Below are positions 35,819 to 45,367 of a stretch of 64,000 nucleotides of DNA, piece by piece. Numbering within the stretch: the first letter of the stretch is position 1; the number at the start of each line of letters is the position of its first letter. The stretch is from positions 186,001-250,000 of the forward strand of contig NZ_LGIS01000020.1 in assembly GCF_001187905.1 (NCBI RefSeq), in the 5' to 3' direction. The position numbers and the translations under genes were made by a program. The notes under the pieces are model-generated. The model was not told the origin of the DNA, ran no database searches, and was given only the letters and a program-made list of their open reading frames with translations. The DNA is from Pantoea sp. RIT-PI-b. GTDB taxonomy: Bacteria; Pseudomonadota; Gammaproteobacteria; Enterobacterales; Enterobacteriaceae.

Positions 35819-36625
35819 ATGTCGTTGATTTGCCCACTTTGTCAGCAGCCACTATTACAGCAGGCCAACAGTTTCCGCTGCGATGCCGGCCACCAATTTG
35901 ATCAGGCCAAAGAAGGGTACGTCAATCTGCTGCCGGTGCAGCATAAAGGTTCGCGTGAACCGGGTGATAGTGCAGAGATGCTGCAGGCTCGTCGCGCATT
36001 CCTTGATGCTGGACACTACCAGCCTCTACGCGCTGCCGTCGCGGGAATACTTACTCAGCATCTCAGCGAGCAAGCCGCGCAGGTATTAGATATCGGTTGC
36101 GGTGAAGGCTATTACACTGCAGCGATGGCGGAAGCACTGCCTCAGGCACAATTATGGGGTCTTGATGTGGCGAAGGCGGCGATTCGCATGGCATCCAGGC
36201 GCTATCGCGAGGTGAAATTTTGCGTGGCGTCCAGCCAGCGCTTACCCTTTGCGGATGCGACTTTAAATGGCATTGTACGCATTTATGCGCCGTGTAATGA
36301 AGATGAATTGCGCCGTGTGATTAAGCCTGGCGGATTGCTGATAACCGTTACGCCTGGCCCGCAGCATTTGCAGCAGTTTAAGGCGCTGATTTATCGCGAG
36401 GTACAGCTGCATGCGGCGGAAGAGAAAATGTACCCTGGCTTTAAGCAGGTCGATCAACTAAACCTGCATTACGCTATGACATTGAGTGGGACAGCGGCAG
36501 TGAGCTTATTGCAGATGACGCCGTTTGCCTGGCGTGCGCGTGAAGAGGTGTGGCAAAACCTCGCGGCATCCAGCGCGTTTAACTGCGATGCCGATTTTAC
36601 ACTGACCTTGTGGCAGCGTGATTAA
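35819..36625 (+). CDS. rlmA: 23S rRNA m1G745 methyltransferase RlmA
   Basis: A 268-residue enzyme. I use the ATG at 35819, with GGAG seven bases before; a TTG two codons earlier is less likely. An N-terminal zinc site (Cys5, Cys8, Cys21, His25) precedes a SAM-binding fold ([19 protein letters not shown]) and '[20 protein letters not shown]'. In E. coli it methylates G745 in helix 35 of 23S rRNA. The gene ends four bases inside the convergent yobD. mntP, which follows rlmA in E. coli, is absent. Confidence 0.96.
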   Translation: MSLICPLCQQPLLQQANSFRCDAGHQFDQAKEGYVNLLPVQHKGSREPGDSAEMLQARRAFLDAGHYQPLRAAVAGILTQHLSEQAAQVLDIGCGEGYYTAAMAEALPQAQLWGLDVAKAAIRMASRRYREVKFCVASSQRLPFADATLNGIVRIYAPCNEDELRRVIKPGGLLITVTPGPQHLQQFKALIYREVQLHAAEEKMYPGFKQVDQLNLHYAMTLSGTAAVSLLQMTPFAWRAREEVWQNLAASSAFNCDADFTLTLWQRD

Positions 36626-37080
36626 CGCGCTTCCACCAGCGTGTGGTAAATTTTTTCCAGATCATCCAGTTGTTTGACGGCAATCAGCAGGCGGCGTTTT
36701 TCGAGCTGCATCACCAGAATGCCGTCCTCCGAAAGATTCATACTCTGAATACGGCGATAATCGATCCACACGCCGCCAAAAAATAGACCCTCATCCTTCA
36801 TCAGCAGTTTTGGACTGCGAATCCAGAATAACCAGATCGACATAAAGCACAGCACCATCAGCAAATTGGTGGTGAGCTGCGTGCCATGGTTATCGATGTT
36901 GTTCCACAGCAGTATAAGCAGCAGGACCACGAAAATGGCGCTATCGATCTTATGTCGGCGACGCAACGCCACGCGAAGTTTGGTTGGGCCATTGCGGCGT
37001 GGCAGAATCGCTTCATCATAAATAGCGAAAAGTACCAGGCCGGCAATCAGCACGGCAATAAGGGCGTCAGTCAGTGACAT
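36622..37080 (-). CDS. yobD: YobD (UPF0266) membrane protein
   Basis: A 152-residue protein from the ATG at 37080 (GAGGAA upstream), the exact length of E. coli YobD. It has three hydrophobic segments (about 4-22, 45-62, 67-85), the family run '[16 protein letters not shown]', and a cytosolic C-terminal domain with '[20 protein letters not shown]'. Function unknown. It is downstream of the man operon on the same strand, separated by a terminator. Confidence 0.92.
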   Translation of the reverse strand: MSLTDALIAVLIAGLVLFAIYDEAILPRRNGPTKLRVALRRRHKIDSAIFVVLLLILLWNNIDNHGTQLTTNLLMVLCFMSIWLFWIRSPKLLMKDEGLFFGGVWIDYRRIQSMNLSEDGILVMQLEKRRLLIAVKQLDDLEKIYHTLVEAR

Positions 37081-37137
37081 TAGGTGTTCTTCCTCAACCG
37101 AAATTACCTCAACGTGGGCGCTCAGGTAATGCCGTTC

Positions 37138-37166
37138 GAAAATAGCCGGGAGACACGCTCCCGGCT
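37138..37166 (-). terminator. intrinsic terminator of manXYZ
   Basis: Minus-strand arms AGCCGGGAG and CTCCCGGCT with a five-base loop, followed by ATTTTC, seven bases after the manZ stop codon. Confidence 0.75.
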
Positions 37167-37172
37167 TGATGA

Positions 37173-38018
37173 TTACAGACCGAGCAGGCCGATCCAGTAA
37201 CCAAAGATCCCGATGGCGAAGAAGCCAACGATAATCCACAACGCGTTAACCTTACGACGCAGCAGCCACATACAACCAAAGGTTAGCAGCAGCGGAATCA
37301 GTCCCGGCATCAGCTGATCGAGAATGGATTGTACCGTGGTGACGGTCGTTTTACCGGTCTGATCGGTAATCCGCGAGACCACCAGCGGCACATTCACATG
37401 CGTCCACTTGTTGACCAGCGCCCCCATGACAAAGAGGCCGAGAATCGACGCGCCCTCCGTCAGTTTCTGTAGGAAACCACCGCCCATATCGCTAACGATA
37501 TCGACGCCTTTACGGTAGCCGTACGCCACACCGTAATAACGCGTCAACAGACGTACCGCGTTAAACAGGATGAAGAACAGCAGCGGACCCAGCAGGCTGC
37601 CACTCATCGCGATACCTGCACCGAGTGCGGCAAATACCGGACGAACCGTACCCCAGAAGATCGGATCACCCACACCCGCCAGTGGGCCCATCAGACCCAC
37701 TTTAATACCGTTAATTGCGGCATCGTCAATTGGCGCACCGTTAGCACGCTGTTCTTCCATCGCCATGGTCACGCCAAGTACCGGCGCCGCCACATACGGA
37801 TGCGTGTTGAAGAACTCGAGGTGACGTTTAATCGCCTGTTTACGCGCGTCGTTGTTTTCCGGATAAAGACGGCGAATCACCGGCACCATTGAGTAGCAGA
37901 AACCCAGCGCCTGCATGCGTTCAAAGTTCCACGAACCCTGAAACAGGTTAGAGCGCAGGAACACACCGCGGACATCGCCAGGGGTGAGCTTCTTAGGAGT
38001 ATTCGTTGTATCAACCAT
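37173..38018 (-). CDS. manZ: mannose-family PTS EIID component ManZ
   Basis: A 281-residue membrane subunit of the mannose PTS permease. Visible family features are 'QGSWNFERMQALGFCYSM', 'GLMGPLAGVGDPIFWGT' and a hydrophobic C-terminus. With ManY it forms the translocation channel for mannose, glucose, glucosamine and related sugars. In E. coli the pair also serves lambda DNA entry. It follows manY after 14 bases. Confidence 0.97.
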   Translation of the reverse strand: MVDTTNTPKKLTPGDVRGVFLRSNLFQGSWNFERMQALGFCYSMVPVIRRLYPENNDARKQAIKRHLEFFNTHPYVAAPVLGVTMAMEEQRANGAPIDDAAINGIKVGLMGPLAGVGDPIFWGTVRPVFAALGAGIAMSGSLLGPLLFFILFNAVRLLTRYYGVAYGYRKGVDIVSDMGGGFLQKLTEGASILGLFVMGALVNKWTHVNVPLVVSRITDQTGKTTVTTVQSILDQLMPGLIPLLLTFGCMWLLRRKVNALWIIVGFFAIGIFGYWIGLLGL

Positions 38019-38032
38019 GATTTCACCTGTTC

Positions 38033-38833
38033 CTAGTCGAGTTCGTTATCGAGGTCATTGTTAGCAGGACCGGCGTTTGCAGCGCCTGCAACGCGGTTAT
38101 ATTTCGGTGCCAGCTGGATATACAGCACCGCCATCACCACGCCAATCACGCCGAGCGCGACCAGGTTGAAGTTGGTGAAGGCTGCAGTAACGAAGCCAAG
38201 GTAGAAGAACGGCATCAGGTAGCCTGCGCGCATCATATTGATGACCATCGCGTAACCGACTACCACGATCATGCCGCCGGCGATATTCAAGCCATTGGTG
38301 ACCACTTCTGGGATGGAGTTCAGCAACTCCTGCACGATGCTGGTGCCGACGGAAATCGCCACAATCAACGCTGGAATGGCAATACGCATCGCCTGCAACA
38401 CCAGTGCCGAAACGTGGATCCAGCTAATTGCGCTCAGATTGCCTTTCTCCGCAGCTTTGTCAGCGGCGTGCTGGAAGGCGACGGTGATGGTACGCACGAT
38501 GATGGTCAGCACCTGTCCCGCGGCTGCCAGCGGAATGGCCAGTGCGATACCGGCACCGACGCTTTGACCGCCGGCAATGACCAGAATGGTCGAGATAATA
38601 GAAGCCAGCGCCGCATCGGGTGCAACTGCTGCACCGATGTTCATCCAGCCCAGTGCGATCATCTCCAGCGTACCGCCGATGATAATACCGGTTTTCATGT
38701 CGCCAAGAACTGCACCAATTAAGGTACAAGCCACCAGCGGACGGTGGAACTGGAACTCATCAAGAATCGATCCCATCCCGGCGATACAGGCCACAATAAA
38801 TATCAAAATGATTTGTAGCGTGGTTATCTCCAT
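38033..38833 (-). CDS. manY: mannose-family PTS EIIC component ManY
   Basis: A 266-residue polytopic membrane protein starting at the ATG at 38833 (GAGGAG upstream); an in-frame ATG six codons earlier lacks a ribosome site. Family features are 'FQFHRPLVACTLIGAVLGD' and 'LEMIALGWMNIGAAVAPDAA'. Forms the sugar channel with ManZ. It is the middle gene of manXYZ. Confidence 0.97.
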   Translation of the reverse strand: MEITTLQIILIFIVACIAGMGSILDEFQFHRPLVACTLIGAVLGDMKTGIIIGGTLEMIALGWMNIGAAVAPDAALASIISTILVIAGGQSVGAGIALAIPLAAAGQVLTIIVRTITVAFQHAADKAAEKGNLSAISWIHVSALVLQAMRIAIPALIVAISVGTSIVQELLNSIPEVVTNGLNIAGGMIVVVGYAMVINMMRAGYLMPFFYLGFVTAAFTNFNLVALGVIGVVMAVLYIQLAPKYNRVAGAANAGPANNDLDNELD

Positions 38834-38891
38834 TGCATTTCTCCTCTGCAAGGTCTGTAAAATTCGCCCACGTATGCAGGCAAAGGGCGAA

Positions 38892-39863
38892 CTACGGATT
38901 GACCTTGGCGATCAGGTCCATCATTTTCAGTCGCTGATCGCTGGACACTTTACGCACTTCCAGTTCGATACCGCGCTCGTTAAGTTTGCGGAACGCGGCG
39001 ATATCTTTTTCATCAACCGATACCGCGTTGTTCACCTGGGTTTTGCCCTGGCGGAACGCCATGCCGCCAATATTGACTGACTTGATGTCCACGCCTTGCT
39101 CAACAATCCTCACTACATCGGTCGGATTGGTGAACAACAGCATCACTTTGTCATGACCATATTTCGGGTTATTCCAGACACGCACCATTTTGTCGACATC
39201 CACCACGTGCGCGGTAACGCCCGGCGGTGCGACTTGGGTGAGCAACGTTTTACGCACATGATCGTTAGCCACTTCATCACTGACGACGATGATGCGGGTT
39301 ACGTTGGTCTCTTTCGTCCAGCGCGTTGCCACTTGTCCGTGGATCAAGCGGTCATCGATACGCGCAAGGCCGATTTTCATATGATCACCCGGAGCCATTG
39401 GCTGTTGCGGCTGAGCAGGGGCTTTCGCCACCACCGGTGCCGCAGCCGCAGCTGCTGGAGCAGGCGTTTCGGTTTTAAGGGCTTTAACGCCTTCACGACC
39501 GGCTTCTACCGCGATGTGAATCAGTTCTTCCAGTGAAGGGTTGTCATCGCGTCCCATCAGCGTTTCCACCAGCATCGGGATGTTGACGCCAGCGATAACG
39601 TCGTAGCCAGGCTTATCCACCACAATACGGCTTGCCGCATTAAACGGACTACCACCCCAGGTATCGACCAGGAACAACACGCCCTTTGACGTGTCGAGAT
39701 CTGCCAGCCGCGCCTGATACTTTTCGATTAGCGTTTCTGCATTTTCGCCGGGAACGAAATCAATCCATCCGACATTTTCCTGCTCACCCAACAGCATTTC
39801 TGCTGTTTTAAGCAACTGTTCTGCCGCCCAGCCATGTGTACCAATTACAATAGCAATGGTCAC
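38892..39863 (-). CDS. manX: mannose-family PTS EIIAB component ManX
   Basis: A 323-residue cytosolic two-domain phosphocarrier. IIA comes first, with phospho-His10 in 'IGTHGWAAEQLL'. An Ala/Pro-rich linker (about 135 to 158, APAAAAAAPVVAKAPAQP) follows, then IIB with the phospho-His in 'IDDRLIHGQVATRW'. It receives phosphate from HPr and passes it to the incoming sugar. First gene of manXYZ; likely under CRP and Mlc control (candidate sites upstream). Confidence 0.97.
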   Translation of the reverse strand: MTIAIVIGTHGWAAEQLLKTAEMLLGEQENVGWIDFVPGENAETLIEKYQARLADLDTSKGVLFLVDTWGGSPFNAASRIVVDKPGYDVIAGVNIPMLVETLMGRDDNPSLEELIHIAVEAGREGVKALKTETPAPAAAAAAPVVAKAPAQPQQPMAPGDHMKIGLARIDDRLIHGQVATRWTKETNVTRIIVVSDEVANDHVRKTLLTQVAPPGVTAHVVDVDKMVRVWNNPKYGHDKVMLLFTNPTDVVRIVEQGVDIKSVNIGGMAFRQGKTQVNNAVSVDEKDIAAFRKLNERGIELEVRKVSSDQRLKMMDLIAKVNP

Positions 39864-40016
39864 TTGCTACCTCCGTTCGCGTGAGAGATTCTCTGGCATT
39901 GCCGGGAATCATTGAAAATTACCGTTAGTGTTTCAGGTGGATCGTTAGGTCTAAGATGAAGAAAAGCATCAATAAATAAAACGAAACTATCCGCTGCACA
40001 GCGATAAGGTCGCGAT

Positions 40017-40040
40017 TTATTTTAGTGATCGAAAAAATAA
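40017..40040 (-). promoter_or_regulatory. candidate Mlc/NagC-type operator upstream of manX
   Basis: A dyad with arms TTATTTT and AAAATAA separated by ten bases, the general shape of Mlc/NagC sites. E. coli manXYZ is repressed by Mlc, which makes the location plausible. The assignment is by eye. Confidence 0.4.
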
Positions 40041-40042
40041 AT

Positions 40043-40062
40043 TATGTGATGTTTGTCAGCTA
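40043..40062 (-). promoter_or_regulatory. candidate CRP site upstream of manX
   Basis: TGTGATGTTTGTCAGC has one good half site (TGTGA) and a weaker second half (TCAGC in place of TCACA). cAMP-CRP activation of manXYZ is known in E. coli. Confidence 0.35.
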
Positions 40063-40218
40063 TTGAGAGCGTAACGGCGCTAATATGCACTTTTGTTCGT
40101 TATTCATGCGATTGCGTAGATATTTGTAAATGTAATAAATTTTTTTGACGTCGTTGATGTAACTGATACATTAGCCATCTGTTTATTACTCAGGAGTACC
40201 GGGCTTCAGCTCACCTTT

Positions 40219-40374
40219 ATGGACCGTCACCGACGTCGCTCAACATGTTCTCTGCGCGTTCCTGCGCACGTTTCCACGCTCTCCAGCGTTATCACCGCCT
40301 GCAACGATCCTTCGTCTCGCCCTCTGGCGCAGACTCAATTTCGTGCGCCCGTTAGTTCGGCAAGGAGTCATTGA
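40219..40374 (+). CDS. small open frame coupled to yoaE (YoaL-like leader)
   Basis: A frame of 51 codons from ATG at 40219 to a TGA that overlaps the yoaE ATG (TGATG). The product would be hydrophilic, Arg/Ser-rich ([12 protein letters not shown] at the start; [14 protein letters not shown] at the end) with no membrane segment. The exact stop/start overlap suggests that ribosomes finishing this frame restart on yoaE. E. coli has a small protein named YoaL that I recall lying at this place, but I cannot confirm sequence identity. The ribosome site before the ATG is poor. Confidence 0.5.
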   Translation: MDRHRRRSTCSLRVPAHVSTLSSVITACNDPSSRPLAQTQFRAPVSSARSH

Positions 40375-41939
40375 TGGAATTTCTCTTCGACCCCTCAATC
40401 TGGGCGGGTTTGCTCACGCTGATCGTGCTGGAGATTGTTCTCGGCATTGATAACCTGGTGTTCATCGCCATTCTCGCAGACAAATTGCCGCCGAAGCAGC
40501 GTGATAAAGCCCGTCTTATCGGCCTGTCGCTTGCACTGGTGATGCGTCTGGGTCTGCTGTCGCTCATCTCATGGATTGTTACGCTGACGCGGCCCCTATT
40601 CAGCGTAGGCGATTTCAGCTTTTCTGGACGAGATTTAATTCTGTTGTTCGGTGGTTTGTTCCTGTTATTCAAGGGAACCATGGAACTGCATGAACGACTT
40701 GAGAGCCGCGGGCATGAACATCAAGGCAATAAGAGCTATGCCAGCTTCTGGGCGGTGGTGATTCAAATCGTGGTGCTCGATGCGGTGTTCTCACTCGATG
40801 CGGTGATTACCGCCGTCGGTATGGTGAACCATCTGCCGGTAATGATGACCGCGGTGGTGATTGCGATGGGCGTGATGTTGCTGGCCTCAAAGCCGCTGAC
40901 GCGCTTTGTCAACGAACACCCAACGGTGGTGGTGCTGTGTCTGAGCTTCCTGTTGATGATCGGTTTGTCGCTGGTGGCCGAAGGTTTTGGTTTCCACATT
41001 CCGAAAGGTTATCTGTACGCTGCGATTGGCTTCTCAATTATTATTGAGCTGTTTAACCAGATTGCGCGCCGCAACTTTATTCGCCACCAGGAACATCGCC
41101 CGATGCGTGAACGCACCGCCGAAGCGATTCTACGCCTGATGGGTGGACGCCAGCGTAAGCAGTCAGCCACGACAGAAGAGCATGCGTTGACCGAAGCGAT
41201 GCCGCAGGAAGCGTTTAAAGATGAAGAGCGCTACATGATTAACGGCGTGTTGACGTTATCGCAGCGTTCCATCCGCAGCATCATGACGCCGCGCGGTAAT
41301 ATTTCGTGGGTGGATGTATCGCGTCCGCTGGATGAAATCCGTATTCAACTGCTGGATACGCCGCACAGCTTGTTCCCGGTATGTCGCGGTGAGCTGGATG
41401 AAATTATCGGTGTGGTGCGTGCGAAAGAGCTGCTGGTCGCGTTGGAACACGGTATGGATGTCGCAACCTTTGCTGCTAACACGCCGGCGATCGTGGTACC
41501 TGAGACATTAGACCCGATCAATCTGCTGGGCGTGCTGCGCCGTGCTAAAGGTAGTTTCGTGATCGTCACCAACGAGTTTGGTGTGGTGCAGGGCTTAATC
41601 ACGCCGCTGGACGTACTGGAAGCGATTGCCGGTGAGTTCCCTGACGAAGATGAAACGCCAGATATTATCGCCGATGGCGACGGTTGGTTAGTGAAGGGCG
41701 GGACCGATCTGCACTCGCTGCAGCAGTTACTGGATCACCACGAACTGGTGAAAGCCGATGAAGATCACGCGTCGTTAGCCGGTTTGCTGATAGCGCAAAA
41801 AGGCCAGCTGCCGCTGCCAGGTGAGGTGATCGATCTGCCGCCGCTGCATTTCCAGGTGATTGAGGCGACCGATTACCGCATCGATCTGGTGCGCGTGACC
41901 AAAGATAAGCCCTTCGATCATGAAGAGCATGAAGAGTAA
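40374..41939 (+). CDS. yoaE: YoaE, TerC-family membrane protein with CBS and CorC/HlyC domains
   Basis: A 521-residue protein starting at the ATG at 40374 (AAGGAG upstream). Residues 1 to about 230 form a TerC-like membrane domain ([14 protein letters not shown]; '[16 protein letters not shown]' with conserved acidic residues in helices). Two CBS domains follow (about 300 to 420), then a CorC/HlyC transporter-associated domain ([18 protein letters not shown]). TerC proteins are linked to metal handling or metal loading of exported proteins. The specific role of YoaE is not known to me. An acidic/His C-terminus ends HEEHEE. Confidence 0.93.
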   Translation: MEFLFDPSIWAGLLTLIVLEIVLGIDNLVFIAILADKLPPKQRDKARLIGLSLALVMRLGLLSLISWIVTLTRPLFSVGDFSFSGRDLILLFGGLFLLFKGTMELHERLESRGHEHQGNKSYASFWAVVIQIVVLDAVFSLDAVITAVGMVNHLPVMMTAVVIAMGVMLLASKPLTRFVNEHPTVVVLCLSFLLMIGLSLVAEGFGFHIPKGYLYAAIGFSIIIELFNQIARRNFIRHQEHRPMRERTAEAILRLMGGRQRKQSATTEEHALTEAMPQEAFKDEERYMINGVLTLSQRSIRSIMTPRGNISWVDVSRPLDEIRIQLLDTPHSLFPVCRGELDEIIGVVRAKELLVALEHGMDVATFAANTPAIVVPETLDPINLLGVLRRAKGSFVIVTNEFGVVQGLITPLDVLEAIAGEFPDEDETPDIIADGDGWLVKGGTDLHSLQQLLDHHELVKADEDHASLAGLLIAQKGQLPLPGEVIDLPPLHFQVIEATDYRIDLVRVTKDKPFDHEEHEE

Positions 41940-41960
41940 GTAACGCGCGCGATGTGAACG

Positions 41961-41996
41961 AAAACGGCCATTCCGCAAGGAGTGGCCGTTTTTTTA
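41961..41996. terminator. bidirectional terminator between yoaE and pdeD
   Basis: An 11-base-pair stem (ACGGCCATTCC with GGAGTGGCCGT) closed by GCAA, with a T-run of seven on plus and four on minus. Confidence 0.9.
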
Positions 41997-42018
41997 TGGG
42001 TGAAATATGTGGAAAAGT

Positions 42019-43581
42019 TTAGGCGCTCAGCTGGGCATGATGTTGCGCCAGCCACAGCGGAAAATCTTCAATCGGCATGGGACGCGCGTAGAAATAGCCT
42101 TGTAAATGATCGACGCCGCGCTCACGCAGATAATGCGCCTGCTCGGCCGTTTCTACACCTTCGGCAACCAGCGAAATATTCAGGCGTTGCGCCAGTGAAA
42201 TCACCATATCGGTGACGGTGGCGTTAATCGCATCAGTACCAATCGCGGCGGTAAAAATTTTGTCGATCTTCAAGACATCCGGCTTGAGATCTTTCAGATA
42301 AGCCAGCGAGCTGTGACCGGTACCGAAATCATCAATCGCCAGGCGCACGCCAATATCATGTAGCTGCGCTACCACCGATTGGTCGATCACCGGCAAGGCA
42401 TCGCGTTCGGTCAGTTCGACCACCAGCTTCGGCATTGGATTGGCAGGCCACCAGATACTCTGCAGATCCTCAACTATCGCGCGGTCGCGGAAGTGGCTGG
42501 CGGCAACGTTAATCGCAATGTGGAACGACGGACATTGCGGCAGATTCGGCAGCTCATTAACCACTTTCGCCAACACAAAGCGCGTTAATGGGGCAATCAG
42601 GTTTTGTCGCTCGGCCAGCGGAATAAACACGTCCGGCGCAACCCAACCCTGACGCTGGTTATGCCAACGTAACAGCAACTCCATGCCATCGCACTCACCG
42701 CTTTTAGCGTTTATCAACGGCTGGCAGTAGACCATAAATTCGTTGGCCGTGATGCCATAGCTTATCTGCCAGCTAAGACTCATACGGTTGGCCGTCGCCA
42801 GCCAGACGATGTAGCCGATTAACAGGCTGAGCATTAGCGCCAAAGGCAGCTGCGACGGTAAGGTATTCAGTGCCAGGCGCGCCGGGGAAGGGCCGTATAA
42901 GGTGATGCTGAAGGGGTAACGTAATGATGCCTGATCGTAAGCCACTTCGTCTTCAGAAGGCTCGGTCTGCTCAATCAGCGGATTACCGTACTCAAGGCTT
43001 TGTCCGCCGACGTTAAATATGGCGCGCTCAACCCATGGCAGCTGCGGCTCCAGCAGGTAATCGGTCATTAATTCAATATTGATGACTTGCAGCAATCCAT
43101 CATGATTATCCAGCGATTTGGGCGTCCAGAGCAGCAGCACCGGCGATCCTTTTAACAGATCGTCGTCGGTCGCCAGCATCATGCGCTGGTTGTTGAGCGC
43201 CAGCTCAGGATAGGTTTGGCTGAAGGAGAGATTCAGTGGACCAAAAATGCTTGAGCAATACAGCGTATCGTCTTGCACCAGCAGCACGGTGCGCACGGTT
43301 TGCAGTGCGGCGATTTTCTCAATCAGCGGATAGCGCACTTGTGCGCAGGGCACACCGACCAAACCGAGGGTGTTATTGGCCGAAACATCCAGTGGCGAGA
43401 ACATGCGATCGAAACGTTCAATCGCGCGGCTGGCGAAATTTAATGACTGCTGCTCAATACGTGATTTCTCTTCGATGTAGCGAAAAGTCAGCGTCAGAAC
43501 CAGAACCAGCGAGGCGATCACTAACGCAATAAGCAGACGCTTACGGCGAAATTGACCCACAAATTGCTGGGGAATGAGCAT
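42019..43581 (-). CDS. pdeD: cyclic-di-GMP phosphodiesterase PdeD (YoaD), CSS-EAL
   Basis: A 520-residue protein with two membrane helices (about 14 to 34 and 240 to 262) around a periplasmic CSS domain ('TLYCSSIFG'; redox-sensitive cysteines in this family). A cytosolic EAL domain follows. Catalytic elements are seen: the EAL motif itself reads ELL (GMELLLRW), then 'INVAASHFRD', 'ELTERD', 'IDDFGTGHSSLAYL', 'LKIDKIF' and 'VAEGVETAEQ'. All metal-binding acidic residues appear kept, so it should hydrolyse c-di-GMP. Place and domain order match E. coli yoaD. Confidence 0.93.
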   Translation of the reverse strand: MLIPQQFVGQFRRKRLLIALVIASLVLVLTLTFRYIEEKSRIEQQSLNFASRAIERFDRMFSPLDVSANNTLGLVGVPCAQVRYPLIEKIAALQTVRTVLLVQDDTLYCSSIFGPLNLSFSQTYPELALNNQRMMLATDDDLLKGSPVLLLWTPKSLDNHDGLLQVINIELMTDYLLEPQLPWVERAIFNVGGQSLEYGNPLIEQTEPSEDEVAYDQASLRYPFSITLYGPSPARLALNTLPSQLPLALMLSLLIGYIVWLATANRMSLSWQISYGITANEFMVYCQPLINAKSGECDGMELLLRWHNQRQGWVAPDVFIPLAERQNLIAPLTRFVLAKVVNELPNLPQCPSFHIAINVAASHFRDRAIVEDLQSIWWPANPMPKLVVELTERDALPVIDQSVVAQLHDIGVRLAIDDFGTGHSSLAYLKDLKPDVLKIDKIFTAAIGTDAINATVTDMVISLAQRLNISLVAEGVETAEQAHYLRERGVDHLQGYFYARPMPIEDFPLWLAQHHAQLSA

Positions 43582-43682
43582 CAGTAACCACCTTGCAAGA
43601 CAAAGATTGAAGCCAAATTAACGTGAAGGTTATCGGCATTGAGGCGGCCAGGTTTAGTGCGGCAGAATAAAAAATCGGCACT

Positions 43683-43712
43683 AAAAAAAGCGCGGCCACT
43701 CAGGGCCGCGCT
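43683..43712 (-). terminator. intrinsic terminator of sdaA
   Basis: Minus-strand arms AGCGCGGCC and GGCCGCGCT with a six-base loop and a run of seven T. About 100 bases after the sdaA stop codon and just upstream of pdeD. Confidence 0.85.
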
Positions 43713-43810
43713 CGAAATCAATGTATCTGGTTTACTCAGTTGGAGGTAGCAACGGATGAAGAAAAAATTTCAACTGTTGCTTTAATCATCAATGAAGCGA
43801 TGAGCAATGA

Positions 43811-45175
43811 CTAGTCGCACTGGACCTTAATCGCCAGGCCGCCGCGCGAGGTTTCACGGTATTTGGCATTCATGTCTTTGCCGGTTTCGTACATGGTCTC
43901 AATCACTTTATCCAGCGAGACGCGCGGTTCACTGGTGCGGCGCAGCGCCATGCGCGCCGAGTTAATCGCCTTAACGGAAGCAATAGCGTTACGTTCAATG
44001 CATGGCACCTGAACCTGGCCCGCGACGGGATCGCAGGTCAGTCCCAGATTGTGTTCCATACCAATTTCCGCCGCGACACACACTTGTTCCGGGCTGCCGC
44101 CCAGCAGTTCCGCCAGACCCGCCGCGGCCATTGAGCAGGCGACGCCGACTTCGCCCTGACAACCCACTTCAGCACCAGAAATGGAGGCGTTCATTTTATA
44201 CAGCACGCCAATCGCGCCAGAGGCGAGGAAGTAACGGATAAAAATGTCGGGGGTGACGGGTTCGATAAAGTGATCGTAATAGGCCAGCACCGCCGGGACG
44301 ATACCGCAGGCTCCGTTAGTCGGTGCAGTTACCACGCGTCCACCCGCTGCATTCTCCTCGTTCACTGCCAGTGCGAACATATTCACCCAGTCGATCACGT
44401 CCATGGGATCGTTCGAGTGTTTATTTGATGACACCAGCAGACGACGCAGTGAGGCGGCTCGACGCGGTACACGCAATGGACCTGGCAGCACGCCTTCAGT
44501 GTTGAGGCCGCGATCGATGCATGCCTGCATGGTTTGCCAGACGTGGCCAAAATAGGCGTAAATCTCATCACGACTATGCAGCGCCAGCTCGTTTTTCATC
44601 ACCAAACCCGACAGCGACAAACCGCTTTCACGACAGTGGCTAAGCAGCTCTTTGGCGGAATTAAACGGCCAGGGAACAGTCACTTCATCCAGCACCGGCT
44701 GACCGAAATGCTCTTCATCGACGATAAATCCGCCGCCAATGGAGTAGTACGTTTTGCTCAGGATCAGTAAATCACCCGCGAAGGCGAATACCGTCATGCC
44801 GTTTTCGTGCAGCGACAAGTTTTCGCTACGAAACACCATGCCGCCTTCGCGCGGGAAATCAACTTCACGTGCGCCGTTGGCTAACAGCAAGCGTTCGCGC
44901 TGCTCAACATCTTTGAAAAACGCAGGAATGCCGTCGATATCAACGGTGGCCGGTTCGTAACCCGCCAGACCCATGATAATGGCGATATCGGTGTGGTGAC
45001 CTTTGCCGGTGAGCGACAGAGAACCATAGACGTCGACCGCCACGCGCGTTACGTCTTGCAACTTGCCTTGTTCGGCCAGCAGGTCAACAAACTGCTTACC
45101 CGCTTTCATCGGGCCAACGGTATGCGAACTGGAGGGACCGATGCCCACTTTAAACATGTCAAAAACACTAATCAC
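43811..45175 (-). CDS. sdaA: L-serine dehydratase (deaminase) SdaA
   Basis: A 454-residue, iron-sulfur L-serine deaminase giving pyruvate and ammonia. I start at the GTG at 45175: it reproduces the E. coli N-terminus (MISVFDMFKVGIGPSSSHTV) and length, and GAGGAG lies eight bases before it. A GTG three codons earlier is too close to that site. Cluster cysteines are expected in 'GVACSMAAAG', 'LTCDPVAG' and 'VQVPCIERN'; the C-terminus QCD, with Cys as tail residue, is conserved. No start problems otherwise. Confidence 0.96.
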   Translation of the reverse strand: MISVFDMFKVGIGPSSSHTVGPMKAGKQFVDLLAEQGKLQDVTRVAVDVYGSLSLTGKGHHTDIAIIMGLAGYEPATVDIDGIPAFFKDVEQRERLLLANGAREVDFPREGGMVFRSENLSLHENGMTVFAFAGDLLILSKTYYSIGGGFIVDEEHFGQPVLDEVTVPWPFNSAKELLSHCRESGLSLSGLVMKNELALHSRDEIYAYFGHVWQTMQACIDRGLNTEGVLPGPLRVPRRAASLRRLLVSSNKHSNDPMDVIDWVNMFALAVNEENAAGGRVVTAPTNGACGIVPAVLAYYDHFIEPVTPDIFIRYFLASGAIGVLYKMNASISGAEVGCQGEVGVACSMAAAGLAELLGGSPEQVCVAAEIGMEHNLGLTCDPVAGQVQVPCIERNAIASVKAINSARMALRRTSEPRVSLDKVIETMYETGKDMNAKYRETSRGGLAIKVQCD

Positions 45176-45367
45176 AGGTGACACTCCTCACAAATCTTAT
45201 TCTGCACGGCACAAGCCGTTTATGCGGCTAATAGTAATCGCCTGTGCCCTATTACGAGCAGCTTTTCGCATGAAATAAACTAATTATAAACCACAGAAAT
45301 TGTTATCCGGCTGTACAGTTGTGAAGCGGATCGATTTTCGTGATGAAAGGCTAACGAAACGGGGGGA

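Larger units (their letters stand above)
39864..40218. other. divergent regulatory region between manX and yoaE
   Basis: No protein gene is evident up to the small frame at 40219. The manX side is AT-rich and carries a candidate Mlc/NagC-type dyad and a CRP-like site. The yoaE side holds 'TTGACG TCGTTGATG' (40144 on), which could be part of a promoter, and an unexplained leader. Confidence 0.5.

Noticed and set aside
40150..40374. Manganese (yybP-ykoY) riboswitch in front of the TerC-family gene yoaE
   Set aside because: I looked for the conserved loops of that aptamer and did not see a convincing match; a covariance-model search would decide.
43727..43821. Possible peptide MEVATDEEKISTVALIINEA... 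from a TTG on the plus strand
   Set aside because: Only 24 codons, start is TTG, no conservation information, and it overlaps the end of sdaA. It could be a decayed fragment.
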